Assembly (NCBI RefSeq): GCF_000473045.1
Contig: NZ_KI421489.1
Coordinates: 62,192-126,191 of the forward strand
Length of the DNA: 64,000 nucleotides
DNA from: Bradyrhizobium sp. WSM3983
Lineage (GTDB): Bacteria > Pseudomonadota > Alphaproteobacteria > Rhizobiales > Xanthobacteraceae
Direction of reading: 5' to 3'
Made by a program: the position numbers and the translations under genes. Below, in pieces: positions 42,147-51,358 of this stretch; the stretch's first letter is position 1; the number at the start of each line of letters is the position of its first letter. Below the pieces are notes generated by a model, which saw only the letters and a program-made list of their open reading frames with translations, did no database searches and was not told where the DNA came from.

Positions 42147-43091
42147 ATGACCGAAATCCAGGATATCACCACGACGCCTCCCGTAAAGCGTCGTCATCTG
42201 GTCGGAGGCGCAGCCCTCGGCATGCTCGCAGGCGCCCTGGGCGGCCTCGCAGGCGGCGTGGCGCTCGGCCAGGGCGCGACGCTGCCCCAGCAGAAGGCCA
42301 GCGGCAAGCGCCGGTTTGCCGACAGGGTCGTCATCGTCACCGGCGGCACCTCCGGCATCGGCCGTGCCGCGACGCTTATGTTTGCTGCCGAGGGCGGCCG
42401 GGTCGCCTTCTGCGGGCGCAACACCGATCGTGGCAAACAGGTGGAGGACGAGGTTCGCGAGGCCGGCGGCGAGGCAGCCTTCATTCGCGCCGACGTGCGC
42501 AACGAGATCGAGGTGAAGGCCCTGGTCGAGAAGACCATCGATCGCTACGGCCATCTCGACGTCGCCTTCAACAACGCCGGTATTTCCATCGAGAAGCCCC
42601 TGCATCAGCTGAGCGCCGCGGAATTTGACGACGTGATCGGCACCGACCTGCGCGGCGTATTCCTGTCGATGAAGTACCAGATCCCCCACATGTTGCAGAA
42701 GGGTGGATCGATCGTCGTTACCTCTTCATCCAACGCCATCGCCACCACGGCCAACCGTTCCTCCTATTCGGCAGCCAAGCGCGGGCTCGTCGGCTTGGTC
42801 CAGGCTGCAGCGCTGGAATATGCCCAGCACGGCATCCGCATAAACACGCTGATCCCCGGCACGACGGACACGCCGTTCATCCGCCGCCTGGCCGGCATGG
42901 AGAATCTCCCCGATGCCGCCTGGCATGTCGCCATTGCGCAATGGGCCAAGTCACATGTTCCAGGTCTGCAACGCGTTGCAACGCCGGAGGAGATCGCGGC
43001 CTTCGCCCTGGTGCTGGCCTCGGACGATCATCCCTACACCACCGGGGGCCAATTCGTCATCGACGGCGGCAAGACCGCGCAGGCCGGATAA
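42147..43091 (+). CDS. SDR family oxidoreductase with N-terminal hydrophobic leader
   Basis: 314 residues. Residues 13-45 (VKRRHLVGGAALGMLAGALG and GLAGGVALG) make an unusual hydrophobic leader with a KRRH motif; it resembles a Tat-type or anchor sequence. The SDR core follows: VTGGTSGIGRAATLM at about 64-78, NNAGIS, a catalytic Ser in VTSSSNA, and YSAAKRG for Tyr/Lys. Export of an NAD(P)-enzyme is possible if the leader is a Tat signal. It is controlled by the divergent TetR gene by position. Confidence 0.88.
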   Translation: MTEIQDITTTPPVKRRHLVGGAALGMLAGALGGLAGGVALGQGATLPQQKASGKRRFADRVVIVTGGTSGIGRAATLMFAAEGGRVAFCGRNTDRGKQVEDEVREAGGEAAFIRADVRNEIEVKALVEKTIDRYGHLDVAFNNAGISIEKPLHQLSAAEFDDVIGTDLRGVFLSMKYQIPHMLQKGGSIVVTSSSNAIATTANRSSYSAAKRGLVGLVQAAALEYAQHGIRINTLIPGTTDTPFIRRLAGMENLPDAAWHVAIAQWAKSHVPGLQRVATPEEIAAFALVLASDDHPYTTGGQFVIDGGKTAQAG

Positions 43092-43147
43092 CGGCAGCGC
43101 CAGCAGCCTGAAAACACAATTATCGGCACCAGGGGTTGGCGTACCAC

Positions 43148-43172
43148 GGCGGGCGGGCTTGCGCCCGCCTTG
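43148..43172. other. Hairpin in the gap before the acyl-CoA dehydrogenase
   Basis: GGCGGGC at about 43149-43155 can pair with GCCCGCC at about 43165-43171, with a further G/C run between. It lies in the 140-base gap after the SDR. No T-run follows, so its terminator role is only possible. Confidence 0.35.
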
Positions 43173-43231
43173 GCCGTTGTGGCACGCGTGATCTGCACGC
43201 GCCGTTGACGAGAAGATCAACCGAGGTGACC

Positions 43232-44377
43232 ATGTCCTACCGCTCCTCCTGGATGACCGAAGAGCTCGACGTCTTCCGCGACCAGTTCCGCAAATATCTC
43301 GCCAAGGATCTGGCGCCGCATGCCGAGAAATGGCGCGAGCAGAAGATGGTCGATCGCTTCGCCTGGCGCGGCCTCGGCGAGATGGGTGCGCTGCTGGCGA
43401 GCGTGCCGGAGGCATATGGCGGGCTGGGCGCGACCTTCGCCTACGACGCAGCGGTGCTGGACGACCTCGAAAGCACGGTGCCGGAGCTGACGACCGGCGT
43501 CTCCGTGCACAGCGCCATCGTCGCGCACTACATTCTCAACTACGGCTCGGAGGAGCAGAAGAAGCGCTGGCTGCCGAAGATGGCCTCGGGCGAGATGGTC
43601 GGCGCTGTCGCCATGACCGAGCCCGGCACTGGCTCAGACCTGCAAGCCGTGAAGACGACAGCGAAGAAGCAGGGCAATTCCTACGTCATCAACGGGCAGA
43701 AGACGTTCATCACCAACGGACAGGCCGCCGATCTCGTCATCGTGGTCGCGCGCACCGGCGACGTCGGCGCCAAAGGCATTTCTCTGATCGTGGTCGAGAC
43801 CGCAGGCGCGGACGGTTACAAGCGCGGGCGCAACCTCGACAAGATCGGCCTGCACGCCTCCGACACGTCAGAGCTGTTCTTCGACAATGTTCAGGTCGCC
43901 CCGGAAAACCTGCTCGGCAAGGAAGAGGGCCAGGGCTTTGCCCAGCTGATGCAGCAGCTGCCGCAGGAGCGCCTCGCGCTCGCGGTCGGCGCCGTGGCCT
44001 CGATGGAGCGCGCCGTCAAGCTCACCACCGAGTACACCAAGGAGCGGAAAGCGTTCGGCAAGCCGCTGATGGACTTCCAGAACACCGCCTTCACGCTCGC
44101 CGAGCGCAAGACGGAGGCGATGATCGCGCGCGTCTTCGTCGACTGGTGCATCGAGCGCCTGGTCGCCGGGGATCTCGACACCGTCACGGCGTCGATGGCG
44201 AAATACTGGTGCTCGGACAAGCAGGTCCAGACCGCCGACGAATGCCTCCAGCTGTTCGGCGGTTACGGCTACATGCAGGAATATCCGATCTCGCGCATCT
44301 TCATCGATTCCCGCATCCAGAAGATCTATGGCGGCACCAACGAGATTATGAAACTGCTGATCGCCAGGTCGTTGTAG
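43232..44377 (+). CDS. Acyl-CoA dehydrogenase
   Basis: 381 residues from ATG 43232 (CCGAGGTGACC upstream). The three-domain fold is complete: N-terminal helices, AVAMTEPGTGSDLQAVKTTA at about 130-149 with the FAD-binding strand, FITNGQAADLVIVVARTG, and a C-terminal helical domain ending YGGTNEIMKLLIAR. The segment reads YGGT rather than the YEGT of medium-chain enzymes, so the catalytic Glu is probably elsewhere, as in isovaleryl-type enzymes. Convergent with an AraC gene seven bases away. Confidence 0.93.
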   Translation: MSYRSSWMTEELDVFRDQFRKYLAKDLAPHAEKWREQKMVDRFAWRGLGEMGALLASVPEAYGGLGATFAYDAAVLDDLESTVPELTTGVSVHSAIVAHYILNYGSEEQKKRWLPKMASGEMVGAVAMTEPGTGSDLQAVKTTAKKQGNSYVINGQKTFITNGQAADLVIVVARTGDVGAKGISLIVVETAGADGYKRGRNLDKIGLHASDTSELFFDNVQVAPENLLGKEEGQGFAQLMQQLPQERLALAVGAVASMERAVKLTTEYTKERKAFGKPLMDFQNTAFTLAERKTEAMIARVFVDWCIERLVAGDLDTVTASMAKYWCSDKQVQTADECLQLFGGYGYMQEYPISRIFIDSRIQKIYGGTNEIMKLLIARSL

Positions 44378-44384
44378 GACGGCG

Positions 44385-45365
44385 CTAACGCGCTCTCCAA
44401 TCACGCGGGCGGCAGCCAAAGCGCTGCTTGAAGCGCCGCGTGAAATGGGAGAGGTCCGAAAAGCCCCAGTCGAACGCAATGGCGCCGATCGCGCGGTCCG
44501 CCATCGCGGGATCCACGAGGTCCCTAGCGATGCCATCGAGACGACGGTCGATCACATAATTAGTGAAGCCGGAGCCCGACCGCGCCAGAAGCTTGTGCAC
44601 ATAGCGCTCGCTGATCCCCACCGCCTCGGCGATATCGGCAACCGCAAGGCCGGGCTCGCGCAGCCGCCGGTGAATGGCCCGCTTCAGCGCCAGCATGGTC
44701 GCATGAGTCAGGCTCTCGGCCTCTGCGGTGCGCGCGCGGGCCCGCCGTGACAGGCTCATCGCGACCAGCTCAATCAACGCCCGGAACAGACGTACGCCCT
44801 CATCTTCGGTCATGCGCAGCGCACCGTCGCTGAGCGTGCGCGCCGTCTCGGCGATGAGGTGACCAATAAATGGATCGTCGGAGACGCGGGCCGCCGTGAC
44901 GTCGAACGAGGCCGGCAACCGCTCGCGCAAGGCCTCCGCCGGCACCCAGAACGAGGCGACCTGTAATTGCGGACCACGATCATGCAGGAGCGCAAACTGC
45001 CGATCGCTATCGAAGATGCCGACCTGTCCGGGCGACAGGCTGATCTCGCGGTCGTTCTGCCGGATGCGGCAGCGGCCGGCCAGTTTGAGGTTGAGATAGA
45101 AGCAGCTGCGGTCTGACGCCGCTATGTCGGCCGCAGAGCGGCGCACCACATGCGCGGGAAAGCTGACCCGGTTGATCGCGGCATCGCCGAGACGGATGCT
45201 TTGAACACTGGCCGCGAAGCCGGCTTCTGCCATCGGCTCCGGCGTTAGCTTCATGAAAGCCTGGCAGATCGCCTCACGATAATAGGCGAATTGCTCATTC
45301 GGACGCACGCCTGCGGTGTTCCAGGCGGATTGGCGTGACGGAGCGGCGCGCTCGATCTGCTGCAT
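44385..45365 (-). CDS. AraC family transcriptional regulator
   Basis: 326 residues from ATG 45365 (CGGAG upstream). The N-terminal part resembles the AraC-binding-like domain of AraC/XylS regulators (SFPAHVVRRSAADIAASDRSCFYLNLKLAG). The C-terminal two HTHs are LAVADIAEAVGISERYVHKLLARSG and IGAIAFDWGFSDLSHFTRRFKQRFG, ending RPRDWR. It is divergent from the hydrolase at 45524, and three GGTTCAC repeats in the gap are its likely binding sites. The frame extends upstream to 45488, so the start is not fully certain. Confidence 0.93.
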   Translation of the reverse strand: MQQIERAAPSRQSAWNTAGVRPNEQFAYYREAICQAFMKLTPEPMAEAGFAASVQSIRLGDAAINRVSFPAHVVRRSAADIAASDRSCFYLNLKLAGRCRIRQNDREISLSPGQVGIFDSDRQFALLHDRGPQLQVASFWVPAEALRERLPASFDVTAARVSDDPFIGHLIAETARTLSDGALRMTEDEGVRLFRALIELVAMSLSRRARARTAEAESLTHATMLALKRAIHRRLREPGLAVADIAEAVGISERYVHKLLARSGSGFTNYVIDRRLDGIARDLVDPAMADRAIGAIAFDWGFSDLSHFTRRFKQRFGCRPRDWRAR

Positions 45366-45428
45366 CGGTTCACTCCGAGACCAATCCGGTTCACTCCCAG
45401 CCAAGCGAACAATGGCCAGTTGGTTCAC
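45366..45428. promoter_or_regulatory. GGTTCAC direct repeats, candidate AraC sites
   Basis: GGTTCAC occurs at 45367-45373, 45388-45394 and 45422-45428. The first two are in CGGTTCACTCC-x-AG-x-CCAA repeats exactly 21 bp apart, two helical turns, as preferred by AraC-type dimers or monomers. The first overlaps the AraC ribosome site, which would allow autoregulation. Confidence 0.65.
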
Positions 45429-45523
45429 ACTTCGCACAACAAGAGTTGTCCACGGCGCCTCGCCAGCGCCGCAAAGGACCCAGTTCATGCCGATCTAACC
45501 ACATCCTGAGGAGGAGCCACAAC

Positions 45524-46249
45524 ATGTCGACCTACGTTCTCGTCCATGGCGCCTGGCACACCGGTGCCGAATTCGAGCCTGTGGCGGCCCCGATCCGCGC
45601 GGCCGGTCATCAGGTCTACCTCCCGACGATCAAAGGCAACCGCCCGGGCGATGCCAAGACGACAGGGCTGAAGGAAGCGATCCAGTCGATCGCCGACTAC
45701 CTCGCAGAGAACAATCTCAAGGACGTCATTCTGGTCGGCCATTCCTATGGCGGCATGATCATCACCGGCGTCGCCGACCTCGCGCCCGAGCGCATCCGCC
45801 GCCTGGTCTATTGGAACGCCTTCGTGCCCAACAACGGCGAATGCCTCAACGACATGGTGCCGCCGCACTATATCGGGCTGTTCGACGCCATCGCGGCCGA
45901 GCGCGGCGACGGCTCGGTGGTGTTGCCATTCCCGGTCTGGCGCGAAGCCTTCATCAACGATGCGGATCTCGCCACGGCTCAGCGCGCCTATGATGTGCTC
46001 AATCCGCATCCGCTGGCGACCTTCACCGACAAGATCGCGCTCAGGGCCAACCCGGCGGAGATGCAACTGGCCAAATCGTATATCAACTGTACTGAGGACA
46101 CCGCGATGCCGCACAGCTATGGCTGGCATCCGCGGCTGTCAGAGAAGCTCGGCCTGTTCCGCCTGGTGCAGGTGCCGGGCAGCCACGAATTGTGCTTCTC
46201 CGATCCGGCACGCCTCGCCAAAGCGATCATCGAGGCGGGACGCGACTAG
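45524..46249 (+). CDS. Alpha/beta hydrolase (EstC-like)
   Basis: 241 residues from ATG 45524 with GAGGAGG upstream. YVLVHGAWHTGAEFEPVAAPI and GHSYGGMIITGVADL give the HG oxyanion loop and the Ser nucleophile elbow; the late GSHELCFSDPARLAKAI holds the catalytic His. Members act on esters or as hydroxynitrile lyase relatives. It is probably controlled by the divergent AraC gene through the GGTTCAC repeats. No signal peptide. Confidence 0.9.
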   Translation: MSTYVLVHGAWHTGAEFEPVAAPIRAAGHQVYLPTIKGNRPGDAKTTGLKEAIQSIADYLAENNLKDVILVGHSYGGMIITGVADLAPERIRRLVYWNAFVPNNGECLNDMVPPHYIGLFDAIAAERGDGSVVLPFPVWREAFINDADLATAQRAYDVLNPHPLATFTDKIALRANPAEMQLAKSYINCTEDTAMPHSYGWHPRLSEKLGLFRLVQVPGSHELCFSDPARLAKAIIEAGRD

Positions 46250-46445
46250 CGCGCGTCCGTCAAAAGCGAGACGACTTTCGGCATTGCTGCGGCGCCCGCT
46301 TGGGCGGTACAGCCTTTGCCTGGTCACCAATGAGTTCAGATCGGTCGAAGCAACCCCGCTTGTCAGGTGTGGCTCCCCGCCATACGCTCCCTGTCGTCGG
46401 CAGCCGCCGTCTGGTCTCGTTTGCCTCAAGTCGGGAGAATTGCGA

Positions 46446-48056
46446 ATGATTCACGTCTCGCGACGGAAACTGCTTCAGCTTGCGGCTGTTGCACCATCGG
46501 TCCTTCCTGCGGCCTGGACATCGGTTGCGTCTGCCGCGGGCGGAAAGAAGATCCTGATTGCGGTGATGCAATCGGATCTTCGCGTTACCGATCCCGGCTT
46601 CACGACGGCCATCATCACTCGGGACCATGGCTACATGGTCTACGATACGCTGCTCGGCATCGATTCCAGCTTCAAGGTGCGGCCGCAAATGGCCGACTGG
46701 ACGGTATCCGCAGACAAGCTGACCTATACCTTCACCCTGCGCGACGGCCTGAAATGGCATGATGGCGCTCCGGTGACGGCGGAGGATTGCGTCACCTCGC
46801 TGAAGCGCTGGGGCACGAGCGTCGACGGCATGGCGCGCAAGCTGATGGACTTCACGGCAGGCATTGAAGCCGCAGACGCCAAAACAATCGTCCTCAAGCT
46901 GAAGGAGCCCTATGGCCTTGTGCTGGAGACGATCGCCAAGCCATCGTCGATCTGCGCCTTCATGATGCCCAAGCGGCTCGCGGAGACGCCGATCAGCAAA
47001 CAGATTCCGGAGCAGATCGGCTCCGGCCCGTTCAAGTTCGTGGCTGCCGAATTCCAGCCTGGCGTGAAAGCCGTTTACGAGAAGAACATCGACTATTTGC
47101 CGCGCAAGGAGCCGGCCGAATGGACATCGGGCGGCAAGGTGGTCAAGGTCGACCGTGTCGAGTGGCTGACGATGCCGGACGCGCAAACCGCGCTCAACGC
47201 GCTGCAATCCGGTGATGTTGATTTCGTCGAGACGCCGCCGTTCGACCTGCTGCCCACGCTCGAGTCCAATCCGGACATCAACGTGGCAATCCTGAACAAG
47301 TTCGGCTTCCAGTCGTTCGGCCGGATGAACTTCCTGCATCCGCCGTTCGATAATGTGAAGGTCCGTCGCGCCGCGTTGCTCGCGATCAACCAGAAGGACG
47401 TGCTCGACGCGCAGATCGGCAATCCCAAATATTACAAGTTCTGCGGCGCATTCTTCATCTGCGACACGCCGCTGGCCAGCGACGCCGGCGGCGAGACCCT
47501 GATCAAGGGCAACGGCATGGCGGACGCGAAGAAGGCGCTGGTCGAGTCCGGCTATGACGGCACGCCCGTGGTGATCCTGGCGCCGACCGATCAGATCCTG
47601 CTGAAAGCGCAGCCGGTCGTGGTCGCGCAGCTTTTGCGCGAGGCCGGCTTCAAAGTCGACCTTCAGGCGATGGACTGGCAGACCGTGGTCACCCGCCGCG
47701 CCAACCAGAAGCCCCCGAAGGAAGGCGGCTGGAGCATGTTCTTCACCTACCAGGGCGCCGCCGACTCGATGAACCCGCTCGTCAATGGCGCGATGGTCGG
47801 CAAGGGCAAGGAGGGCGGCTGGTTCGGCTGGTCCGACGACCCCAAGCTCGAGCAGCTGCGCGACGCCTTTGCCCGCGCCACCTCACCGGAAGAGCAGAAG
47901 AAGATCGCCCTCGACGTGCAGAAGGAAGCGTACGATCAGGTAATCTACGTCCCGCTCGGCCAATTCCAGGCGCCGAGCGCATGGCGCAAATCGCTCACCG
48001 GCGTGATCGACGGTCCGGCGACGCCGATGTTCTGGAACGTGGACAAGAACGAGTGA
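46446..48056 (+). CDS. Peptide/nickel-type ABC substrate-binding protein (orphan)
   Basis: 536 residues from ATG 46446. A Tat-like SRRKLLQLAAVAPSVLPAAW leader precedes an SBP_bac_5 domain: DTLLGIDSSFKVRPQMADW, YTFTLRDGLKWHDGAPVTAEDCVTSLKRW, GSGPFKF and a C-terminal YDQVIYVPLGQF. It belongs to the dipeptide/oligopeptide/nickel binding class. No permease or ATPase genes follow, so it must work with components elsewhere. The 3' neighbour is a convergent amidohydrolase. Confidence 0.93.
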   Translation: MIHVSRRKLLQLAAVAPSVLPAAWTSVASAAGGKKILIAVMQSDLRVTDPGFTTAIITRDHGYMVYDTLLGIDSSFKVRPQMADWTVSADKLTYTFTLRDGLKWHDGAPVTAEDCVTSLKRWGTSVDGMARKLMDFTAGIEAADAKTIVLKLKEPYGLVLETIAKPSSICAFMMPKRLAETPISKQIPEQIGSGPFKFVAAEFQPGVKAVYEKNIDYLPRKEPAEWTSGGKVVKVDRVEWLTMPDAQTALNALQSGDVDFVETPPFDLLPTLESNPDINVAILNKFGFQSFGRMNFLHPPFDNVKVRRAALLAINQKDVLDAQIGNPKYYKFCGAFFICDTPLASDAGGETLIKGNGMADAKKALVESGYDGTPVVILAPTDQILLKAQPVVVAQLLREAGFKVDLQAMDWQTVVTRRANQKPPKEGGWSMFFTYQGAADSMNPLVNGAMVGKGKEGGWFGWSDDPKLEQLRDAFARATSPEEQKKIALDVQKEAYDQVIYVPLGQFQAPSAWRKSLTGVIDGPATPMFWNVDKNE

Positions 48057-48093
48057 GCTGCGGTTCAAGCGCAGCAAACCGCCGCGTGGAAGG

Positions 48094-48123
48094 CGCCTCT
48101 CTCCGCTGTTGCGGAGAAAGGCG
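48094..48123. terminator. Bidirectional hairpin between convergent genes
   Basis: A 13-base stem with one mismatch pairs 48094-48106 (CGCC-T-C-TCTCCGC) with 48111-48123 (GCGGAGA-A-A-GGCG), loop TGTT. It lies between the binding protein (stop 48056) and amidohydrolase (stop 48129). Confidence 0.65.
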
Positions 48124-48128
48124 AAACC

Positions 48129-49268
48129 CTAGTTCGGGTGCCACCAGCGGCCGCCGATGACGACACCCTCCGACACGATCTTGCGATCACCTATGAGGTG
48201 CTCGCCGACGACGTCCTCATAGTCGAACTGGCCTTGCTTCACCGAGATCAGCGTGGCGTCGCCGACGCTGCCCGGCTTGAGGCTGCCGAGCTCGGGCCGC
48301 CGCAGCGCCATCGCGGCATTCTCCGTCGACGCCGCGATCACGTCCGACAGCTCCATGCCCATGCACAAAAACTTCGACATGGTCGTCACCTGGTCGAACG
48401 CCGGGCCGTCGATGCAGAGCTGATGGATATCGGACGAAATGGTGTCCGGATAGAAGGCGTTGGCGAGCATGGCGCGCGCCGTCCTGAACGCAAACGAGCC
48501 CTTGCCGTGGCCGATATCGAACAGAACGCCGCGCTCGCGCGCGTCCAGCACCGCCTTCTTCACCGTACCCTGCGCGGTCGCCGGCGTGTTCGGGAACGGG
48601 CGGAACGCGTGGGTCAGCACGTCGCCGGGGCGCAGGCGGGCCAGCACCTCCTCGTAGCTCGGCGGCGGATGATCGATATGCGCCATCAGGGGCATGCCAA
48701 CCTCGTTCGCGACCTCGAGCGCGATGTCGAGCGGCACGGCTCCCGACGTACCCGAGGAATGCAGCCCGACGCGCACCTTGATGCCGACGATGAGGTCACG
48801 GTTGGCATCGGCGACCTTGGCCGCGTCGACCGGATTCATCAGCCGCAATTCTTCGCTCTCGCCGACCATGATCCGGTGCGAGAAGCCGAAAATGCCGGCG
48901 TGGGAGACGTGGAGATAAGCGAGGATGCGGACCTGGCTCGGCTCGATCACATGCTTGCGGAATCCGGCGAAATTGCCGGGGCCGGCGCTGCCGGTGTCGA
49001 CCGAGGTGGTGACGCCGGAGGCGCGGCAGAACTCCTCGGCATCGATACCGAGCGAGGTGCCGCCCCAATAGACGTGGGTATGGAGATCGATCAGCCCCGG
49101 CGTGACGATGAGCTGCGAAACGTCGCGGACCTCGGTGCCGGGATCCGCCTTGAGCCCGCTGCCGACGGCGGCTATTTTGCCGCCGGCAAAGGCGACATCG
49201 GTCACGGCATCGAGCTTCTGGGACGGGTCGATCACCCGCCCGCCGCGCAGAATCAAGTCGAAAGGCAT
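48129..49268 (-). CDS. Amidohydrolase/deacetylase family metallohydrolase
   Basis: 379 residues from ATG 49268. The dihydroorotase/D-aminoacylase-like core has TPGLIDLHTHVYWGG for the metal HxH, a lysine in NRDLIVGIKVRVG that could be carboxylated, HIDHPPPSYEEVLARL and TISSDIHQLC for the final Asp. Similar enzymes (EF_0837/AHA_3915 group) act on acetyl-R-mandelate or D-lactate-type esters, so the true substrate is unknown. Convergent with the orphan binding protein. Confidence 0.88.
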   Translation of the reverse strand: MPFDLILRGGRVIDPSQKLDAVTDVAFAGGKIAAVGSGLKADPGTEVRDVSQLIVTPGLIDLHTHVYWGGTSLGIDAEEFCRASGVTTSVDTGSAGPGNFAGFRKHVIEPSQVRILAYLHVSHAGIFGFSHRIMVGESEELRLMNPVDAAKVADANRDLIVGIKVRVGLHSSGTSGAVPLDIALEVANEVGMPLMAHIDHPPPSYEEVLARLRPGDVLTHAFRPFPNTPATAQGTVKKAVLDARERGVLFDIGHGKGSFAFRTARAMLANAFYPDTISSDIHQLCIDGPAFDQVTTMSKFLCMGMELSDVIAASTENAAMALRRPELGSLKPGSVGDATLISVKQGQFDYEDVVGEHLIGDRKIVSEGVVIGGRWWHPN

Positions 49269-49426
49269 TCTGGTCTCCGGATGTCGCACTGAAGCGGCTG
49301 GCCGCCAGTCAGCCAAAGGGAAGGAAGCCTCCCACTCTAGCAACTTTTGCGCCGGAGAGCTTGGCAAACGGAGACGATGACCCATGACAAACTATCAATC
49401 CCAGGAAGACCCAGGCGAGAGACCCC

Positions 49427-50068
49427 TCAGCCGTGCCAATGCGAACCGCGGATGACGCTGCAGAAATTGCCGCGATGGAAATGCGGCTCCTTGTCGGCGA
49501 TGACGTCGGCCTTGACGTTGCCGAACGTGGTATCCGGCCTGTGCTTGATGCCATCGTAGAAGGCCTGGATGATGTCCTCCTTGAAGTGCGGCGTTCGCGG
49601 AAACGCCTTCACGACGGCCTCGCGTTCCGCGTCGGAATAGTCCTTGTAGGTCAGTCCGAGGACGTCCATCTCGACACCCGCAGTCACCAGAGCGACGACC
49701 GGATGCATATGCTGCGGCACGCCCGGCGTGGTGTGCAGCGCGATCGCGGTCCAGACCGTGTAGGCATCCTGCTCCGAGATGCCGTGGCTGCGCAGGAAAT
49801 CGCGCGCGGCATGCGCGCCGTCGACTTCGAACCGTTCGTGCTTGCTGCCATAGCCAGGCATCAGGCCGAGGTCGTGAAACATGGCGCCGGCATAGAGCAG
49901 TTCGCGATCGAATTTGAGCCCGCGGCGAATGCCGGCCAGCGCGCCGAAATGATAGACGCGACTGGAATGGTTGAAGAGCAAATCCGTCTCGGTATCGCGG
50001 ATGTAGTCGGTAATCGCGCGCGCCAGTCTGCTGTCGGGAATCGCGGCGGCTTCGGTAATCTCTTGCAT
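49427..50068 (-). CDS. HD domain protein (cyanamide-hydratase-like)
   Basis: 213 residues. The HD motif is in order: NHSSRVYHFGALAG, AGAMFHDLGLMPGYGS (the His-Asp pair), and AIALHTTPGVPQH. The length and FEVDGAHAARDFLRSHG context fit the cyanamide hydratase/urea-type HD group, which is often mis-named phosphohydrolase. Activity is unproven. It is divergent from a GlxA-type regulator 86 bases away, which may control it. Confidence 0.85.
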   Translation of the reverse strand: MQEITEAAAIPDSRLARAITDYIRDTETDLLFNHSSRVYHFGALAGIRRGLKFDRELLYAGAMFHDLGLMPGYGSKHERFEVDGAHAARDFLRSHGISEQDAYTVWTAIALHTTPGVPQHMHPVVALVTAGVEMDVLGLTYKDYSDAEREAVVKAFPRTPHFKEDIIQAFYDGIKHRPDTTFGNVKADVIADKEPHFHRGNFCSVIRGSHWHG

Positions 50069-50117
50069 GACGTCCTCCTGAAATCTCCGGTGGCCGCCAA
50101 GCTAGGTCCAGGCTAAC

Positions 50118-50154
50118 TTGTCCTCAATTGATGTAATACGTCTAAAACGGACAA
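50118..50154. promoter_or_regulatory. TTGTCC/GGACAA dyad between HD protein and GlxA regulator
   Basis: TTGTCC at 50118-50123 and GGACAA at 50149-50154 are inverted with a 25-base spacer in the short divergent gap. The arms are short and chance is possible. It abuts the GlxA start codon at 50155. Confidence 0.35.
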
Positions 50155-51165
50155 ATGCGGACCGAGGCGGACATGGGCACGAGGCCGAAACCGAGGACGA
50201 TCGTGATCCTTGCGCTGGCAGGGGCGCAGCTTCTCGACGTTGCCGGACCTCTCGACGTGTTTGCCGAGGCGAACGTGCAGGCCGGCCACGAGGCCTATGC
50301 GCTGCTGGTGGCGGCGGCGGAGGCGGGTCCGATCCGCAGTTCCTCAGGCGTGCGGCTGATGCCCGACCGCGTCATCGATCGCGGCTTCCAGGACAACATC
50401 GACACCTTGTTGATCGCTGGATGCCCGAACGCCGCAGACGTGCCGGCAGACAGCGTGGTGATCGATTGGCTCCGCCGACGTGCCTCCAGGACCCGACGCT
50501 TCGGATCGGTGTGCTCAGGCGCCTTCTTCCTTGCAGCGGCGGGGCTCCTCGACGGCAGACGGGTCACGACGCATTGGGCGGTCGCCGACCGGCTCGCCGA
50601 AAAATTCCCGTCGGTCAGCGTCGACAAGGACGCAATCTACGTCACCGACGGCAAGCTGCGCACGGCCGCCGGCGTGACCGCGGGGCTCGATCTCGCGCTC
50701 GCGCTCGTCGAGGAAGATCTCGGACGCGAGACGGCGATGAAGGTTGCGAGCCAGCTCGTGATGTTCTTCAAGCGCCCGGGCGGACAAATGCAGTTCACCC
50801 GCAAGGGCGAGACCGTCCCCACCGGCCGCGCCGCGCTGCAGGAGCTGCAGCGCTGGGTCGCCGCCAATCCGGGATTCGACCACAGCGTCGCGAGCCTTGC
50901 AGCGCGCATGGACATCAGCCCGCGTCACTTTGCGCGGCTGTTTCGCGCCGAAGTCGGAATTACGCCTGCGACCTGGGTCGAAGAAGCCCGCGTGAATGCT
51001 GCCCGGCGCCTGCTGGAGCTCGGAAACGAAGCTCCCAAGCAAGTAGCCATCCATTGCGGCTTTGCCGACGCGGATACGTTGCGCCGAGCTTTCGCCCGCC
51101 ATGTCGGCGTGACACCTGCCGAATATCGCAAGCGCTTTGCGCGAATCTCAGCGACAGCGATCTGA
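50155..51165 (+). CDS. GlxA family (DJ-1/PfpI plus AraC HTH) transcriptional regulator
   Basis: 336 residues from ATG 50155 (another ATG at 50173). The DJ-1/PfpI domain is at about 15-185: IVILALAGAQLLDVAGPLDVFAEA, a nucleophile-elbow-like GSVCSGAFFLAAAGLLDGRRVTTHWA with Cys at about residue 121. The AraC HTH pair is at about 225-325 (SLAARMDISPRHFARLFRAEVG, VAIHCGFADADTLRRAFARHVGVTP). Similar regulators sense amides or quaternary amines. Probably controls the divergent HD gene. Confidence 0.92.
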   Translation: MRTEADMGTRPKPRTIVILALAGAQLLDVAGPLDVFAEANVQAGHEAYALLVAAAEAGPIRSSSGVRLMPDRVIDRGFQDNIDTLLIAGCPNAADVPADSVVIDWLRRRASRTRRFGSVCSGAFFLAAAGLLDGRRVTTHWAVADRLAEKFPSVSVDKDAIYVTDGKLRTAAGVTAGLDLALALVEEDLGRETAMKVASQLVMFFKRPGGQMQFTRKGETVPTGRAALQELQRWVAANPGFDHSVASLAARMDISPRHFARLFRAEVGITPATWVEEARVNAARRLLELGNEAPKQVAIHCGFADADTLRRAFARHVGVTPAEYRKRFARISATAI

Positions 51166-51178
51166 AAGAATACGAGAA

Positions 51179-51255
<77 letters not shown>

Positions 51256-51358
51256 GCGGAACCCGCAGGTAGGGCGGGTTGCCTGGAGGTGTACATATCA
51301 AAGCGAGGGCGGAATCGGAAGCCCTCTGCCTCACCAAATGAGGAGGCCAGCTACCCGA

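Noticed and set aside
48138-49292. A 384-codon frame on the plus strand
   Set aside because: Shadow of the amidohydrolase gene, with arginine-rich composition and no motifs.
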